Shown here in pieces: positions 52,651-62,341 of a stretch of 64,000 nt of DNA. The translations under genes were made by a program, and so were the position numbers. Within the stretch, counting starts at the first letter, position 1. The number at the start of each line of letters is the position of its first letter. The stretch covers positions 1,922,001 to 1,986,000 of the forward strand of contig CP085629.1 of the NCBI GenBank assembly GCA_024704175.1, read 5' to 3'. This DNA comes from Paenibacillus sp. P25 (lineage in GTDB: Bacteria; Bacillota; Bacilli; Paenibacillales; NBRC-103111). The notes under the pieces were generated by a model. The model was not told where the DNA came from and ran no database searches. It saw only the letters and a program-made list of their open reading frames with translations.

Positions 52651-54472
52651 AAAATCTGAATTTATTCCAGAAGTTGTTTCTGTCGTACTTAATCGTCATT
52701 CTGCTCTCCTTGGCAACGGTCGGCGTCTTTTCTTACCGGTCCGCTTCAAGCGAGCTGAATCAGCTGGTGGAAAGCCAGCTCTCGCAGGTGGTCGGCAATG
52801 CCGTCAATCATACGGACCTGTATCTTCGCGCTTATGAGCGGTCGATGATCTCGCTCTTCAACAACAATGATGTCAAACGTTTCATCGACCTGCCGGCGGG
52901 GAGAACGGGTATCCTTATTATGAGCTCCATTCGCTGATCCGGGATATCGGCATTCAGCCGGCTCTCATCCGCAATCCGGAGATCGCCGACATCTTCTTGA
53001 TCAGCTATAACGGCAATGCGATGTATTTCTATAATGACACGAACGGCGAGTCGTTCAGCCGGGAGCAGATCCTGCAGCAGATGGTTTTTTTCAAAAGCGC
53101 TACCCGCCCGGACGGGAGCCTCAGCGTGCTCAACCACAGCATCCTGACGGGGCAGCAAAATTTGATGCTGACGCTCGTCCGCCGCATACGCGGCCTATCC
53201 TCCACCGAGCCCGCGGGCATTCTGGCGATTGAATTTCGCGCTTCCGAGCTGGCGGAGCTGTGGAAGGGGATCGAGCTAGGGCAGGGAGGGTACTTCTTCA
53301 TTGCGGATGACGGCGGCAAATATGTGTATCATCCCGACCCGGAGCGGATCGGAACCGATCTGCCGGAAGCGATTCGCGGACCGGTGCTGAATGCGGGAAG
53401 CCGTGCTTTCACCGCGACTGTCGGCGGCAGCAAACAAATGTTCATGAGCCGCCGTTCGAACTACGGCAGTTGGCGGCTCGTCGTGGCGATGCCGGTGAAG
53501 GAGCTGAGCAAACCGGCCGATACGATACGCATTTCAACGATGATCGTCGGCTGTCTCACGCTGGGGCTTGCCATGTGGCTGGCCTTCCGCTTCGGCAAAT
53601 CGATCACGGGCCCCATCCGGGTCCTCAAAAGCGCCATGCGCCAAACGGAAAAAGGGAATTGGGCGCTCATCCCGCCGCCGGATCACCGCGACGAAGTTAC
53701 CGAGCTGATGAGCCGGTACAATTTAATGGTCAACCGGCTCTCGGAGCTGATCGATAAAGTGTACCAGGCGGAGCTCCGGGATCAGGAAAGCCGGATCGAA
53801 CGGCAGAAGGCGGAGCTGCAGTCGCTGCAACTGCAAATCAATCCGCATTTCTTGTATAACACACTGGAGACGATCGTCTGCTATGCGGTCGTTCAAGATT
53901 CGAAGGAAATTACCGAAATTGTCAAGGCTTTGGCATATATGCTCCGTTATTCGGCACAGACGAATTTGGAGGAAATTACGGTCGCCAACGAACTCAAGCA
54001 TGTGCTGCATTATTTTGCCGTGCTGAGGCACCGGGTCGGAAGGGAATTTGAGGCCGACGTGGCCGTGCATCCGGATTATCTTCTCCGAAGCATGGTGCGC
54101 CTGACGCTTCAGCCGCTCGTGGAAAATGTGTTCCAGCACGCTTTTCCGGACGGTGTGGAGGACTACCATTACATCCGCATCGATGCCGGCGAAGACGATG
54201 ATGTGTTCTGGGTCAGCGTGGAGGACAACGGCGCGGGCATCGACACGGAGAAGCTGGCGGAGCTTAGAGGGAAGCTGAGCGCCAACCGGCTCGCCGACAA
54301 ACCAAGCGGTTCGTCTTCCGGGGTTGGCGGAATCGGTATTGTCAACGTGCACCGGCGTATACAGATGGTCTTCGGGGAACAGTACGGCCTGAGGATCGAA
54401 AGCGCCGTGGACCGAGGTACGAAAATGATCATGATGATGCCGGCCTCAAGCCGAATGAAGAAAGGGGAGTAA
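52647..54472 (+). CDS. YesM-like sensor histidine kinase, one frameshift
   Basis: About 609 residues. Two membrane helices (LFQKLFLSYLIVILLSLATV near the start; MIVGCLTLGLAMWLAFRFG near residue 300) flank an extracellular dCache-like sensor. HAMP, then a His_kinase domain with LQINPHFLYNTLETI (phospho-histidine) and an ATPase with DNGAGI and GIGIVNVHRR. The break is at the G run 52898-52901; one more G gives PAGENGYPYYEL. It may sense the sugar directly or through a binding protein. Confidence 0.92.
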
Positions 54473-54480
54473 CACAGCAT

Positions 54481-56322
54481 ATGGCGGAACAAGAAGATTT
54501 GCTGGATAACGCGGAGGATACGGCATCCGCCCGAAGCTTGGCCGCAGACGAGGTTTCCGATTCGGCGGCCCGTCATGACGCGAGAATGGCGTGGTGGCGG
54601 GAAGCGAGAGTCGGTCTGTTCATTCACTGGGGCCTGTACTCGCCGCCGGGAGGCCTATGGAAGGGGCAGGAAGTGAAGGCCTCCTATGCCGAGCATTTGA
54701 TGCTGCGGGCGAAAATACCGATCGCGGAGTATGAGACGATCGCCACTTCGTTCCGGGCCGAGCATTTTGACGCGAAGATGTGGGTTCGGGCGGCGAAGAA
54801 GGCGGGGTTCCGCTATTTAATCTTTACGGCCAAACACCACGATGGCTTCGCCATGTACGATTCGAGCGTGTCGGATTATAACATTGTCCGGCGCAGCCCC
54901 TTCGGCCGCGACCCGCTTCAGGAGCTGGCGGAAGCGTGCCGGGAGGAAGACGTGAAGCTGTGCATCTACTACTCCCATTCCATGGACTGGCACCACCCGG
55001 ATTCGCAAGGCAACACGTGGGACTATCCGGGGAATATCGGCGCCTATGATGAGGTCGAATCCTGGATCGGGGACGAAGACAAGAGGACCCGGTACGAACG
55101 GTATTTGCATACATTCGCTCTGCCGCAGGTGAAGGAGCTGCTGGAAAAATACGGTCCGGTCGGTCTCCTATGGTTCGATTGCGGCCATAAACTGACGGAG
55201 GAGCAAGGCAAGGCTTTTATCAGCCAGGTACGGCAGGTTCAGCCGGATTGTCTGATCAACCGCCGTGTATGGAAAGAGCCCTACGGGGATTACGCCAACA
55301 CGTCGGATAATCAGCCGCATGTTCGCGTGCCGCGGAAGGACTGGGAATCGATCGCCACCTTGAACGATTCGTGGGGATATAAAGCGACCGACCACAATTG
55401 GAAGCCGGTCGAGGTGGTGCTGCGGCAATTGATTGACGTGGTGAGTCAAGGCGGCAATTTCGTCGTCAATGTCGGTCCGATGGGGGACGGTTCGTTCGAT
55501 CCGAAATCGCTTGAGCTTCTGGAACGGATCGGGGACTGGCTGCGGACGAACGGAGATGCCGTTTACGGGACGGATAGAAGTCCGCTCGGCAAGCCGCCGT
55601 GGGGATTATGTACGATCAAGGGCAGCACGGTCTATTTGCATGTGTTCGATTGGCCGCGGCATGGGCGGCTTGTCGTTCCCGGCCTGCGCAGCCGGGTGGC
55701 TGAGGCGTATTTGTTGGCCGATGCGGAGCGTAATCCTCTGCCCGTGAGGCGGACCGGGGAAGAGGACGTTGTGATCGACGTACCGGAGGCCCCGGGCTTT
55801 TCGCCGATACCCGTGATTGCCGTGGAGCTGGCCGGCGAATGCGACGCCAATCCTGCACGCCGGCTCTTTCCGGAGGAATATCCGAACGTGTTCGGGGCGT
55901 TCGATGCCGAGATCTCGGGACCGTCGCTTCGCTATGATACCGGTAAAAAAGACCGCGACAACGTTATGGGCTGGAGCAGTCCGGCCGACGAAGCCTCCTG
56001 GAGGTTCCGTGTTTGCGAGCCGGGAAGCTATAAGGCTGTTGTCACCTGCGGAACGGAAGCGCAAGGGACGGACGGAGCGGCATTCGAGCTTACCTTAACC
56101 GTTGAGCGTCGTGATCAAGAAGTGGATCACCGAACCGGGATGATTCGGCATTCCGGCGGGCTGTACCAGTTTGAATCGTACGAAATAGGGAGCTTAACCG
56201 TACCGGAAGCGGGAGAATACACGATGAAGGTGAGGGCGTCCGCGGTATCGGACGGAGCTTTGCTGTGCCTGAAACAAGTCGTGCTGGAACCGGATTTCGG
56301 ACCCGAAGCGACCGGAGATTGA
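54481..56322 (+). CDS. GH29 alpha-L-fucosidase
   Basis: 613 residues, intact. Retaining fucosidase. Seen are RVGLFIHWGLYSPPGG (about 43-58), the KHHDGF motif (118-123), YYSHSMDWHHP and the nucleophile Asp233 in LLWFDCGHK. The usual neighbouring residue in that motif is Gly; here it is Cys, which is tolerated in subfamilies. A C-terminal beta domain (about 380-610) follows. No signal peptide, so cytoplasmic. It starts 8 bases after the kinase and ends before a terminator, closing the first operon of the locus. Confidence 0.92.
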   Translation: MAEQEDLLDNAEDTASARSLAADEVSDSAARHDARMAWWREARVGLFIHWGLYSPPGGLWKGQEVKASYAEHLMLRAKIPIAEYETIATSFRAEHFDAKMWVRAAKKAGFRYLIFTAKHHDGFAMYDSSVSDYNIVRRSPFGRDPLQELAEACREEDVKLCIYYSHSMDWHHPDSQGNTWDYPGNIGAYDEVESWIGDEDKRTRYERYLHTFALPQVKELLEKYGPVGLLWFDCGHKLTEEQGKAFISQVRQVQPDCLINRRVWKEPYGDYANTSDNQPHVRVPRKDWESIATLNDSWGYKATDHNWKPVEVVLRQLIDVVSQGGNFVVNVGPMGDGSFDPKSLELLERIGDWLRTNGDAVYGTDRSPLGKPPWGLCTIKGSTVYLHVFDWPRHGRLVVPGLRSRVAEAYLLADAERNPLPVRRTGEEDVVIDVPEAPGFSPIPVIAVELAGECDANPARRLFPEEYPNVFGAFDAEISGPSLRYDTGKKDRDNVMGWSSPADEASWRFRVCEPGSYKAVVTCGTEAQGTDGAAFELTLTVERRDQEVDHRTGMIRHSGGLYQFESYEIGSLTVPEAGEYTMKVRASAVSDGALLCLKQVVLEPDFGPEATGD

Positions 56323-56351
56323 ACCTCCGCACCAGTTGATGATTGCAAGGG

Positions 56352-56378
56352 AGAGCCGCCATTGCGGCTCTTTTTTTT
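56352..56378 (+). terminator. Terminator after the GH29 gene
   Basis: AGAGCCGC pairs with GCGGCTCT, followed by seven T. Confidence 0.85.
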
Positions 56379-56388
56379 GCTGACTTAT

Positions 56389-56451
56389 CGTAAAAAAACA
56401 CAGCTGGCTCCAAATTTAGCACATGGAAGCGTTTTGCCCGCCCATGTATGA
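56389..56451 (+). promoter_or_regulatory. Promoter/control region of the permease operon
   Basis: It contains CGTAAAAAAACAC (56389-56401), then TGGCTCCAA and a -10-like TATGAT near 56446. The first two elements recur together at 60025-60058 after the operon, with a different spacer. They may be binding sites of the AraC-type regulator. Confidence 0.45.
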
Positions 56452-56490
56452 TAAGGACAAACCACTACAACATAGAAAGGAGAGCTTCAT

Positions 56491-57447
56491 GTGGCTTCGA
56501 AAACGGATACTTCCGGACAAATCGTCTACCGGTTCGCTCACGCCAAGGCCAAGAGGGCGTTCATGTTCAAGCACTGGCCCCTCTATTTGATTTCCATCCC
56601 GGGTATTCTCTACTTCGCCTTGTTCAAATACGTTCCTTTGTTCGGATCGGCGATCGCGTTCCAAAATTACAACATCTTCAAGGGAATTACGGGCGGCCCG
56701 TGGGTCGGCTTCGAACACTTCAAGCGGATGTTCGCCTATGACGAATTCCTCGTCATTTTAAAAAATACGCTGTTGATCGGCGTATACGATCTGGTGTTCG
56801 CTTTCCCGGTTCCGATCATCCTGGCGCTATTGCTGAACGAAATACGTCACGGCGGTTACAAGAGGGTCGTGCAGACGGTCGTGTACATGCCGCATTTTCT
56901 GTCCTGGGTCATTGTCGGCGGCATCATCGTCGGCCTCCTGTCCCCGACAACCGGGATTGTGAACCAAGTCCTGGCTTGGTTTCATATCGAGCCGGTCTAC
57001 TTCCTGGGTGAGAATGGGTACATCCGTTCGATTCTGATCGGGTCCGGCATATGGAAAGACAGCGGGTGGGGGACGATCATCTATTTGGCGGCCATCGCGG
57101 GCATCAATCCCGATCTGTACGAGGCGGCTGAGATTGACGGCGCCGGGCGCTTCCGCCAGGTGATGTCGATCACACTCCCGTCGATCGTGCCTGTCATCGC
57201 CATCCTGTTCCTGCTGCAAATCGGCCGGTTTATGGACTTCGGCTTCGAGCGCGTCTTCGTCTTCCTGAATCCGCTCAACAGCGCGAACGGCGAAATTTTG
57301 GACACCTACGTTTACCGCGCAGGTTTGATTGACCGGCAGTACAGCTACACGACGGCAATCGGCCTGTTCAAATCATGCGTCGGTTTGGTCCTGATCCTTA
57401 TGGGCAATACGGTCAGCAAGAAAATGACCGGCGAAGGCCTGTACTAA
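56491..57447 (+). CDS. CUT1 ABC transporter permease (LplB-like)
   Basis: 318 residues from GTG 56491, with AAAGGAG about 12 bases upstream. Six membrane helices (for example HWPLYLISIPGILYFALFKY, VVQTVVYMPHFLSWVIVGGI). The cytoplasmic EAA loop that docks the ATPase is YEAAEIDGAGRFRQVMSITL. Partner of the next gene's product. The ATPase is not encoded here; a shared MsmX-type ATPase is likely, as in related systems. Confidence 0.92.
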   Translation: MASKTDTSGQIVYRFAHAKAKRAFMFKHWPLYLISIPGILYFALFKYVPLFGSAIAFQNYNIFKGITGGPWVGFEHFKRMFAYDEFLVILKNTLLIGVYDLVFAFPVPIILALLLNEIRHGGYKRVVQTVVYMPHFLSWVIVGGIIVGLLSPTTGIVNQVLAWFHIEPVYFLGENGYIRSILIGSGIWKDSGWGTIIYLAAIAGINPDLYEAAEIDGAGRFRQVMSITLPSIVPVIAILFLLQIGRFMDFGFERVFVFLNPLNSANGEILDTYVYRAGLIDRQYSYTTAIGLFKSCVGLVLILMGNTVSKKMTGEGLY

Positions 57448-57470
57448 CTTTAGCCAAGGAGCTGAGACGC

Positions 57471-58340
57471 ATGATTCTTACGAAAGGACAGCGCGCTTTT
57501 CAACTGTTCAATACCGTCTTCCTGTTTATTCTGGGTCTGGCCATGGTGCTCCCGCCGCTGCACGTCATCGCGCAGTCGTTCAGCAGCGCCGCCGCCATCA
57601 ACAGCCGGGCCGTGTCCTTATGGCCCGTCGGGTTCACGCTGGAGAACTACCATATGATTCTGAAGGATCCGTCCATCTGGGTGGCGTTCCGCAACAGCGT
57701 GCTCATTACGGTCTTCGGCACCTTGATCAATCTGGCGGCAACGGCCAGCTTGGCTTACCCGCTGTCGAGGCCGGAATATTTGTACCGGAAGTCGGTGCTT
57801 ATCTTCGTGCTCATCACGATGATCTTCCATGCGCCGCTCATCCCGAATTATTTGCTGCTCAAGAGCTTGCATATGCTCAACACGCTGTGGGTGCTCATCA
57901 TTCCGTCCGCCATCAGCGCCTACAATCTGTTTGTCATGCGTTCGTTCTTTGTCAACCTGCCCGGCGAACTGCTGGACTCAGCCAAGATCGACGGTCGCAG
58001 CGAGTTCCGGCTGATCTGGAATGTCGTCCTGCCGCTGTCCAAGCCGGTCATGGCGACAATGGGCATCATGTACGCCGTGGCGAACTGGAATATGTACTCG
58101 CAGGCCATTTACTACATCGACAACCGGGCGCTGATCCCTTTGCAGGTACGTCTCCGAGAGATCGTGATCACGGACGATATGGGAGCTTCGGATGTCACGT
58201 CCGAGCTGCTCATGTTCGTCTCGCCGGAAGGCCTCAAGATGGCCGTTATCGTAATTGCGACGATCCCGATCCTCCTCGTCTATCCATTCCTGCAAAAGCA
58301 TTTTATCAAAGGCATGCTGGTCGGATCGATCAAATCCTAG
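57471..58340 (+). CDS. CUT1 ABC transporter permease (YtcP-like)
   Basis: 289 residues from ATG 57471 (AAGGAG upstream). Second permease half: an N-terminal LFNTVFLFILGLAMVLPPLH, MIFHAPLIPNYLLLKSLHML, then the EAA loop LDSAKIDGRSEFRLIWNVVL and a C-terminal GMLVGSIKS typical of this class. Intact. Confidence 0.92.
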   Translation: MILTKGQRAFQLFNTVFLFILGLAMVLPPLHVIAQSFSSAAAINSRAVSLWPVGFTLENYHMILKDPSIWVAFRNSVLITVFGTLINLAATASLAYPLSRPEYLYRKSVLIFVLITMIFHAPLIPNYLLLKSLHMLNTLWVLIIPSAISAYNLFVMRSFFVNLPGELLDSAKIDGRSEFRLIWNVVLPLSKPVMATMGIMYAVANWNMYSQAIYYIDNRALIPLQVRLREIVITDDMGASDVTSELLMFVSPEGLKMAVIVIATIPILLVYPFLQKHFIKGMLVGSIKS

Positions 58341-58389
58341 CGGCATAGGTGTTCTTAGACCAACCGATTTTGAATGGAGGAAAAGCTGG

Positions 58390-59955
58390 ATGAACAAACC
58401 CATCGTGGTTTCACTGACTGCGGCTATGGCACTAAGTGCACTCGCCGGTTGCGGGGGCTGGACCCCAACGGAAGGAACGCAAGGAAAAGGGGACGCCTCG
58501 GGAAAACCGCTTAAATTCTCGCTGTCCCTGCCGGTTACCACGACTACCGGCTATCAGGCCAGAGTCACGGACTGGAGCAATGATAAATTGGTCAAGCAGC
58601 TGGAGAAGCTGACTCACACGGAACTGTCGATTCGCATTATGGAAGACTCCAAAATGAGCGTCATGTTCGCCGGCAACGACATTCCTGACGTGGTGGGCAG
58701 CATCGGGACGCCGACAAGCAAATCGATGGCGGGCTCCGTGGAAGCGGGCGTGTTCATGCCGCTGGACGATTTGCTGAAGCAGTACGCGCCGAACCTACTG
58801 AAGAAAGTGCCGAAGGCCGCATGGGACGCGGTCTCCTTTAATGGCAAAATTTACGGTATTCCGGATTATTTGAGCAATCCGTCGCGAAGAGGAACGTACA
58901 TTCGTACCGATCTTCTGGAAAAGGCCGGCCTGAGGCCGCCCCAAACAATCGATGAGTTCCTGAACGTGCTGAGAGCATTTAAAAAAATGGGCGTAGAAAA
59001 TCCATATCAAATGCGCGACAGCTTTAAGTATGCCGATCTTGTGCTTGGGGCCTTTGACGTACTGCCTTTTAAAGATCAGTTTGAAGTGGTGGGCGGGCAG
59101 GTTCAGCCGAAGTTCTTCGATGTGGAGAACATGGAGAAGGCGCTGCAAACGTATAAGACGATGCTGGATGAAGGGTTCATCCCCAAAGATTTTGCCACCA
59201 TCAGCTCCGCGGACTATTCCAAGAGCATCAATTCGGGCAAAGCGGGCATGTGGTCCTCCAACGCCACCGGGCTCATTTCGTTCCGGACACCGATCCGCCA
59301 AGTCGTTCCGGACGCCAAAGTCGACATCATCCCGTCCCCGAAAGGGCCGGAAGGCAAAGGCGGCTACTTCTTCTACACGCCGGCCGTACGCACTTTCTAC
59401 ATTAACAAGAACGTCGACAAAGAGCGGGCGATCGGCATCGTGAAGTTTTACGAATGGATGACGACGGAGGAGGCGGAGAAATTCTTCACCTTCGGTATCG
59501 AAGGCGAGAACTACACGGTGGACAACGGGAAAATCAACTACAAAATCCCGGCGACGAAGGAAGAGCAGGAAGAGGAGAGCTTCCGTCAGAGCACGCTGTG
59601 GATGGGGCAGGACGCTACGCTGAGCCCTCCGCGCAAACGGCTGGAGCTCGATCAGAACGGGAAAGACGTCCTGAATGCTTTTGACAACGTGCTGGATAAG
59701 GAAGGGCTGCCCGGCATCGGCTTCTATCCGGACTTAGCCGCTTTCGCCAAGTATCCTGACCTGGCTCCGCCGCGACCGGATGTCGGACCGAAGCTCATCA
59801 TCGACCATATGGTCAAGATGATCTACGGGAAGGAACCGATTACCGATTGGCCCAAGGTGATTGAGGAGTACAAGTCGAAGGGCGGCAACGAGATTTTGAA
59901 AGAAGCCAATGAGCGTTACAGCAAAAAAGACGGCGTATTAGAGATCAAGAGGTAA
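58390..59955 (+). CDS. Extracellular sugar-binding lipoprotein, copy 2
   Basis: 521 residues from ATG 58390 (GGAGG upstream). Lipobox LAGC (Cys21). Intact paralogue of the protein at 44209-45773: the two share most of the sequence, including MSVMFAGNDIPDV / VFMPLDDLLKQYAP and the C-terminal block GPKLIIDHMVKMIYGKEPIT. As the last gene of the permease operon it is the natural partner of those permeases. Copy 1 may broaden the ligand range. Confidence 0.93.
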   Translation: MNKPIVVSLTAAMALSALAGCGGWTPTEGTQGKGDASGKPLKFSLSLPVTTTTGYQARVTDWSNDKLVKQLEKLTHTELSIRIMEDSKMSVMFAGNDIPDVVGSIGTPTSKSMAGSVEAGVFMPLDDLLKQYAPNLLKKVPKAAWDAVSFNGKIYGIPDYLSNPSRRGTYIRTDLLEKAGLRPPQTIDEFLNVLRAFKKMGVENPYQMRDSFKYADLVLGAFDVLPFKDQFEVVGGQVQPKFFDVENMEKALQTYKTMLDEGFIPKDFATISSADYSKSINSGKAGMWSSNATGLISFRTPIRQVVPDAKVDIIPSPKGPEGKGGYFFYTPAVRTFYINKNVDKERAIGIVKFYEWMTTEEAEKFFTFGIEGENYTVDNGKINYKIPATKEEQEEESFRQSTLWMGQDATLSPPRKRLELDQNGKDVLNAFDNVLDKEGLPGIGFYPDLAAFAKYPDLAPPRPDVGPKLIIDHMVKMIYGKEPITDWPKVIEEYKSKGGNEILKEANERYSKKDGVLEIKR

Positions 59956-59983
59956 CGGGGAAAAGAGCTTGTAATCTATTCAT

Positions 59984-60024
59984 AACGGGTTCCGTTCACG
60001 CAGGTGAACGAAGCCCGTTTTTTT
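59984..60024 (+). terminator. Terminator of the permease/binding-protein operon
   Basis: AACGGGTTcCGTTCAC pairs with GTGAACGaAGCCCGTT, followed by TTTTT. Confidence 0.88.
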
Positions 60025-60210
60025 CGTAAAGAAACACCGATTGCTCGTTTGGCTCCAAGATACCCCGATATTTACCGGAAACTGAGATCAAGGCGCCGGA
60101 GAACGAGCCGGAGAGGACCGGAACCCGGTACTTGAAATAAGGATATCCAAGCTGTATATTTTAGACAATAAGAGTCTCAAACTGCAATTGTTACATTGAT
60201 CATTTATAAA

Positions 60211-60247
60211 AAGAACTCTCCAGACGCGGAGGGTTCTTACCTTTTTA
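60211..60247 (+). terminator. Second terminator upstream of vanR
   Basis: AAGAACtCTCC pairs with GGAGgGTTCTT, then ACCTTTTTAT. Confidence 0.75.
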
Positions 60248-60281
60248 TCCATGTGTTTGCGGGCGAAGGATGAGGGGGGCC

Positions 60282-60309
60282 TTAGGAAAATCTTAAGAAT
60301 TTCTTATGC
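60282..60309 (+). promoter_or_regulatory. VanR box array upstream of vanR
   Basis: TTAGGA (60282), TTAAGA (60293) and TTATGC (60304) are spaced exactly 11 bases apart, one helical turn. OmpR-family regulators bind such phased direct repeats. A TACAAT -10 hexamer follows at about 60347. Confidence 0.7.
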
Positions 60310-60386
60310 GAGAAATCATAAATTTAGTTACCGAATTTAGTAAAATAGTACAATGTTGAGTTCTGTCTAAAAAGGAGCTGAAAATC

Positions 60387-61091
60387 ATGTGCGCTAAAGT
60401 TATCGTTGTTGACGACGAACATGAAATAGCGGATTTAATAGAAGTGTATCTGCGAAATGAAAATTATGAAGTGCTCAAGTTTTACTCTGCAAAGGATGCT
60501 CTTTCCTGCATTGAAACGACGGAGCTTGACCTTGCCATTCTGGACATTATGCTGCCGGACATCAATGGTTTTCAGCTTTGTCAGAAAATACGGGAACAGT
60601 ATACCTATCCCATCATTATGCTGACGGCCAAAGATGAAGAGACGGATAAAATTACGGGTCTGACCTTGGGTGCCGACGATTACATAACCAAACCGTTCCG
60701 TCCGCTTGAGATGGTAGCGCGGGTAAAAGCACAGCTCAGGCGCTATAAAAAATACAACACGATCCAGTCTGCGCCTGTCACAGAACCTGTAATCATCCAT
60801 TCAGGTCTGGTTATGGATGTAAACACGCATGAGTGCCTACTGAATGAAAAGCCTCTTGTACTGACACCCACCGAGTTTTCCATTCTCCGCATTTTACTGG
60901 AGCGAAAGGGCAGCGTGGTGAGTGCCGAGGAACTATTTCATGAAATTTGGAAGGACGAGTATTACAGCAAAAGCAACAACACGATCACCGTTCATATCCG
61001 TCACTTGCGTGAAAAAATGGGCGACACGGTTGATAAACCAAAGTATATCAAAACCGTATGGGGGGTAGGCTATAAAATTGAAAAGCAATAA
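60387..61091 (+). CDS. vanR: VanR response regulator of glycopeptide resistance
   Basis: 234 residues, intact. OmpR-type: receiver with VVDDEHEIADLI, phospho-acceptor Asp53 in LAILDIMLPDINGFQL, YITKPFRPLEM, then a winged helix (LTPTEFSILRILLERKGSVV, TVHIRHLREKM, TVWGVGYKIE). It strongly resembles VanR of VanA/VanF clusters. It activates its own and the vanH promoter when phosphorylated by VanS. Base composition from here on is visibly more AT-rich than in the fucoside locus. Confidence 0.95.
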   Translation: MCAKVIVVDDEHEIADLIEVYLRNENYEVLKFYSAKDALSCIETTELDLAILDIMLPDINGFQLCQKIREQYTYPIIMLTAKDEETDKITGLTLGADDYITKPFRPLEMVARVKAQLRRYKKYNTIQSAPVTEPVIIHSGLVMDVNTHECLLNEKPLVLTPTEFSILRILLERKGSVVSAEELFHEIWKDEYYSKSNNTITVHIRHLREKMGDTVDKPKYIKTVWGVGYKIEKQ

Positions 61092-62203
61092 GAAGGGCAA
61101 TTATGCAAGGCTGAAGCAAAAAGCTTTTTTACAGATGCTCCTGATTATTGCCACTGCTGCTGTTAGCGTCTTTGTGTTACGGGATATTTTGCGTGGACAG
61201 ATTGGAGATCGCATCGTTCAATTTCTGGCTCATACTTTTTATCTGGACAATTCCATTGCACAGGCAATCTATCAGAGTGTATTTCGCAATAACTTGGAAA
61301 TGATTCTGCTACTTTTGACACTGGTGTTTCTGGTTATTCTTTCTCTGTTCTCTATCTCCTGGTTTACCAAATATTTTGATGAAATCAGCTCCGGCATGGA
61401 TCGGCTTGTCGAAGATTCAGAGGATCGAATATCCCTCTCTCCAGAGATGGATTTCATGGAAAATCGTCTGAATACCATAAAGGACAACTTGATAAGACAG
61501 AAAAAGGCTCGCTCAGGAAGCGGAGCAACGCAAAAATGATTTGGTCGTTTATTTGGCCCACGACATTAGGACTCCGCTTACCTCTATCATTGGTTACTTG
61601 AGTTTATTGGACGAGGCCCCCGATATGCCCATGGAGCAGAGAGCTAAATATACTCGCATTACGCTCGACAAAGCCTATCGGTTGGAGAAACAAATCAACG
61701 AATTTTTTGAAATCACCCGGTACAACTTGCAGCAAATCAAGCTGGAAAAGGAAACGATCGACCTTTACTACATGCTTGTGCAAATGACAGACGAGTTTTA
61801 TCCGATCCTATCCGAAAAAGGAAATACCGCTGTCCTTCACGCAGACGAAAATTTGACCGTGTACGGCGACCCGGTGAAGCTGGCGCGGGTCTTCAATAAT
61901 ATTCTGAAAAATGCGGCCGCATACAGCTTCCCAAACACGGAAATCGATATTTTTGCCGAGGAAACTAAGGGTTATATCAAGATCGTTTTTCAAAATCAAG
62001 GCAATACCATTCCACCGGATAAGCTGGCCGCTATTTTCGAGAAGTTTTATCGCTTGGATGAAGCGCGCACGGCGGGCACCGGCGGTTCCGGGTTAGGGCT
62101 GTCCATCGCAAAAGAAATCGTTACCCTGCATGGCGGAACCATTGTGGCCCAAAGCAAAGATAACACCGTTGCCTTTACGGTATCCTTACCTGTTACACAT
62201 TAG
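61078..62203 (+). CDS. vanS: VanS sensor histidine kinase, one frameshift
   Basis: About 375 residues from TTG 61078, overlapping the vanR stop by 14 bases. Two membrane helices (FLQMLLIIATAAVSVFVLRD; MILLLLTLVFLVILSLFSIS) bracket a short outer loop. The H box is VVYLAHDIRTPLTSIIGYLS, the N box NNILKNAAAYS, the G box GSGLGLSIAKEI. Very close to VanA-type VanS through the kinase core (SLLDEAPDMP, TLDKAYRLE, FFEITRYNLQ). The break is at the A run 61501-61505; one A fewer gives QKRLAQEAEQRKNDL. Confidence 0.93.
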
Positions 62204-62238
62204 GAAAACATCTATCTGATGTTAGGATTTTCTTAGGA
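62200..62238 (+). promoter_or_regulatory. VanR box array upstream of vanH
   Basis: TTAGGA occurs at 62200, 62222 and 62233, i.e. 22 and 11 bases apart, in phase with the array before vanR. The first copy overlaps the vanS stop codon. This should be the inducible resistance promoter. Confidence 0.75.
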
Positions 62239-62341
62239 ATTAAACAACTCCATATTAATAAACGGCCTTTCCGCTTTTGATAACATGGTTTTATCAAAGC
62301 AGAGAGGCTTTTATTTTGCAGAAAGGAGAATGGGTTGCCCA

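Larger units (their letters stand above)
59956..60386 (+). other. Gene-free junction between fucoside locus and van operon
   Basis: It holds a terminator for the binding-protein gene (59984-60024), a copy of the CGTAAAgAAACAC / TGGCTCCAA elements (60025-60058), a second terminator (60211-60247) and the vanR promoter region. No open frame of note. Confidence 0.6.
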
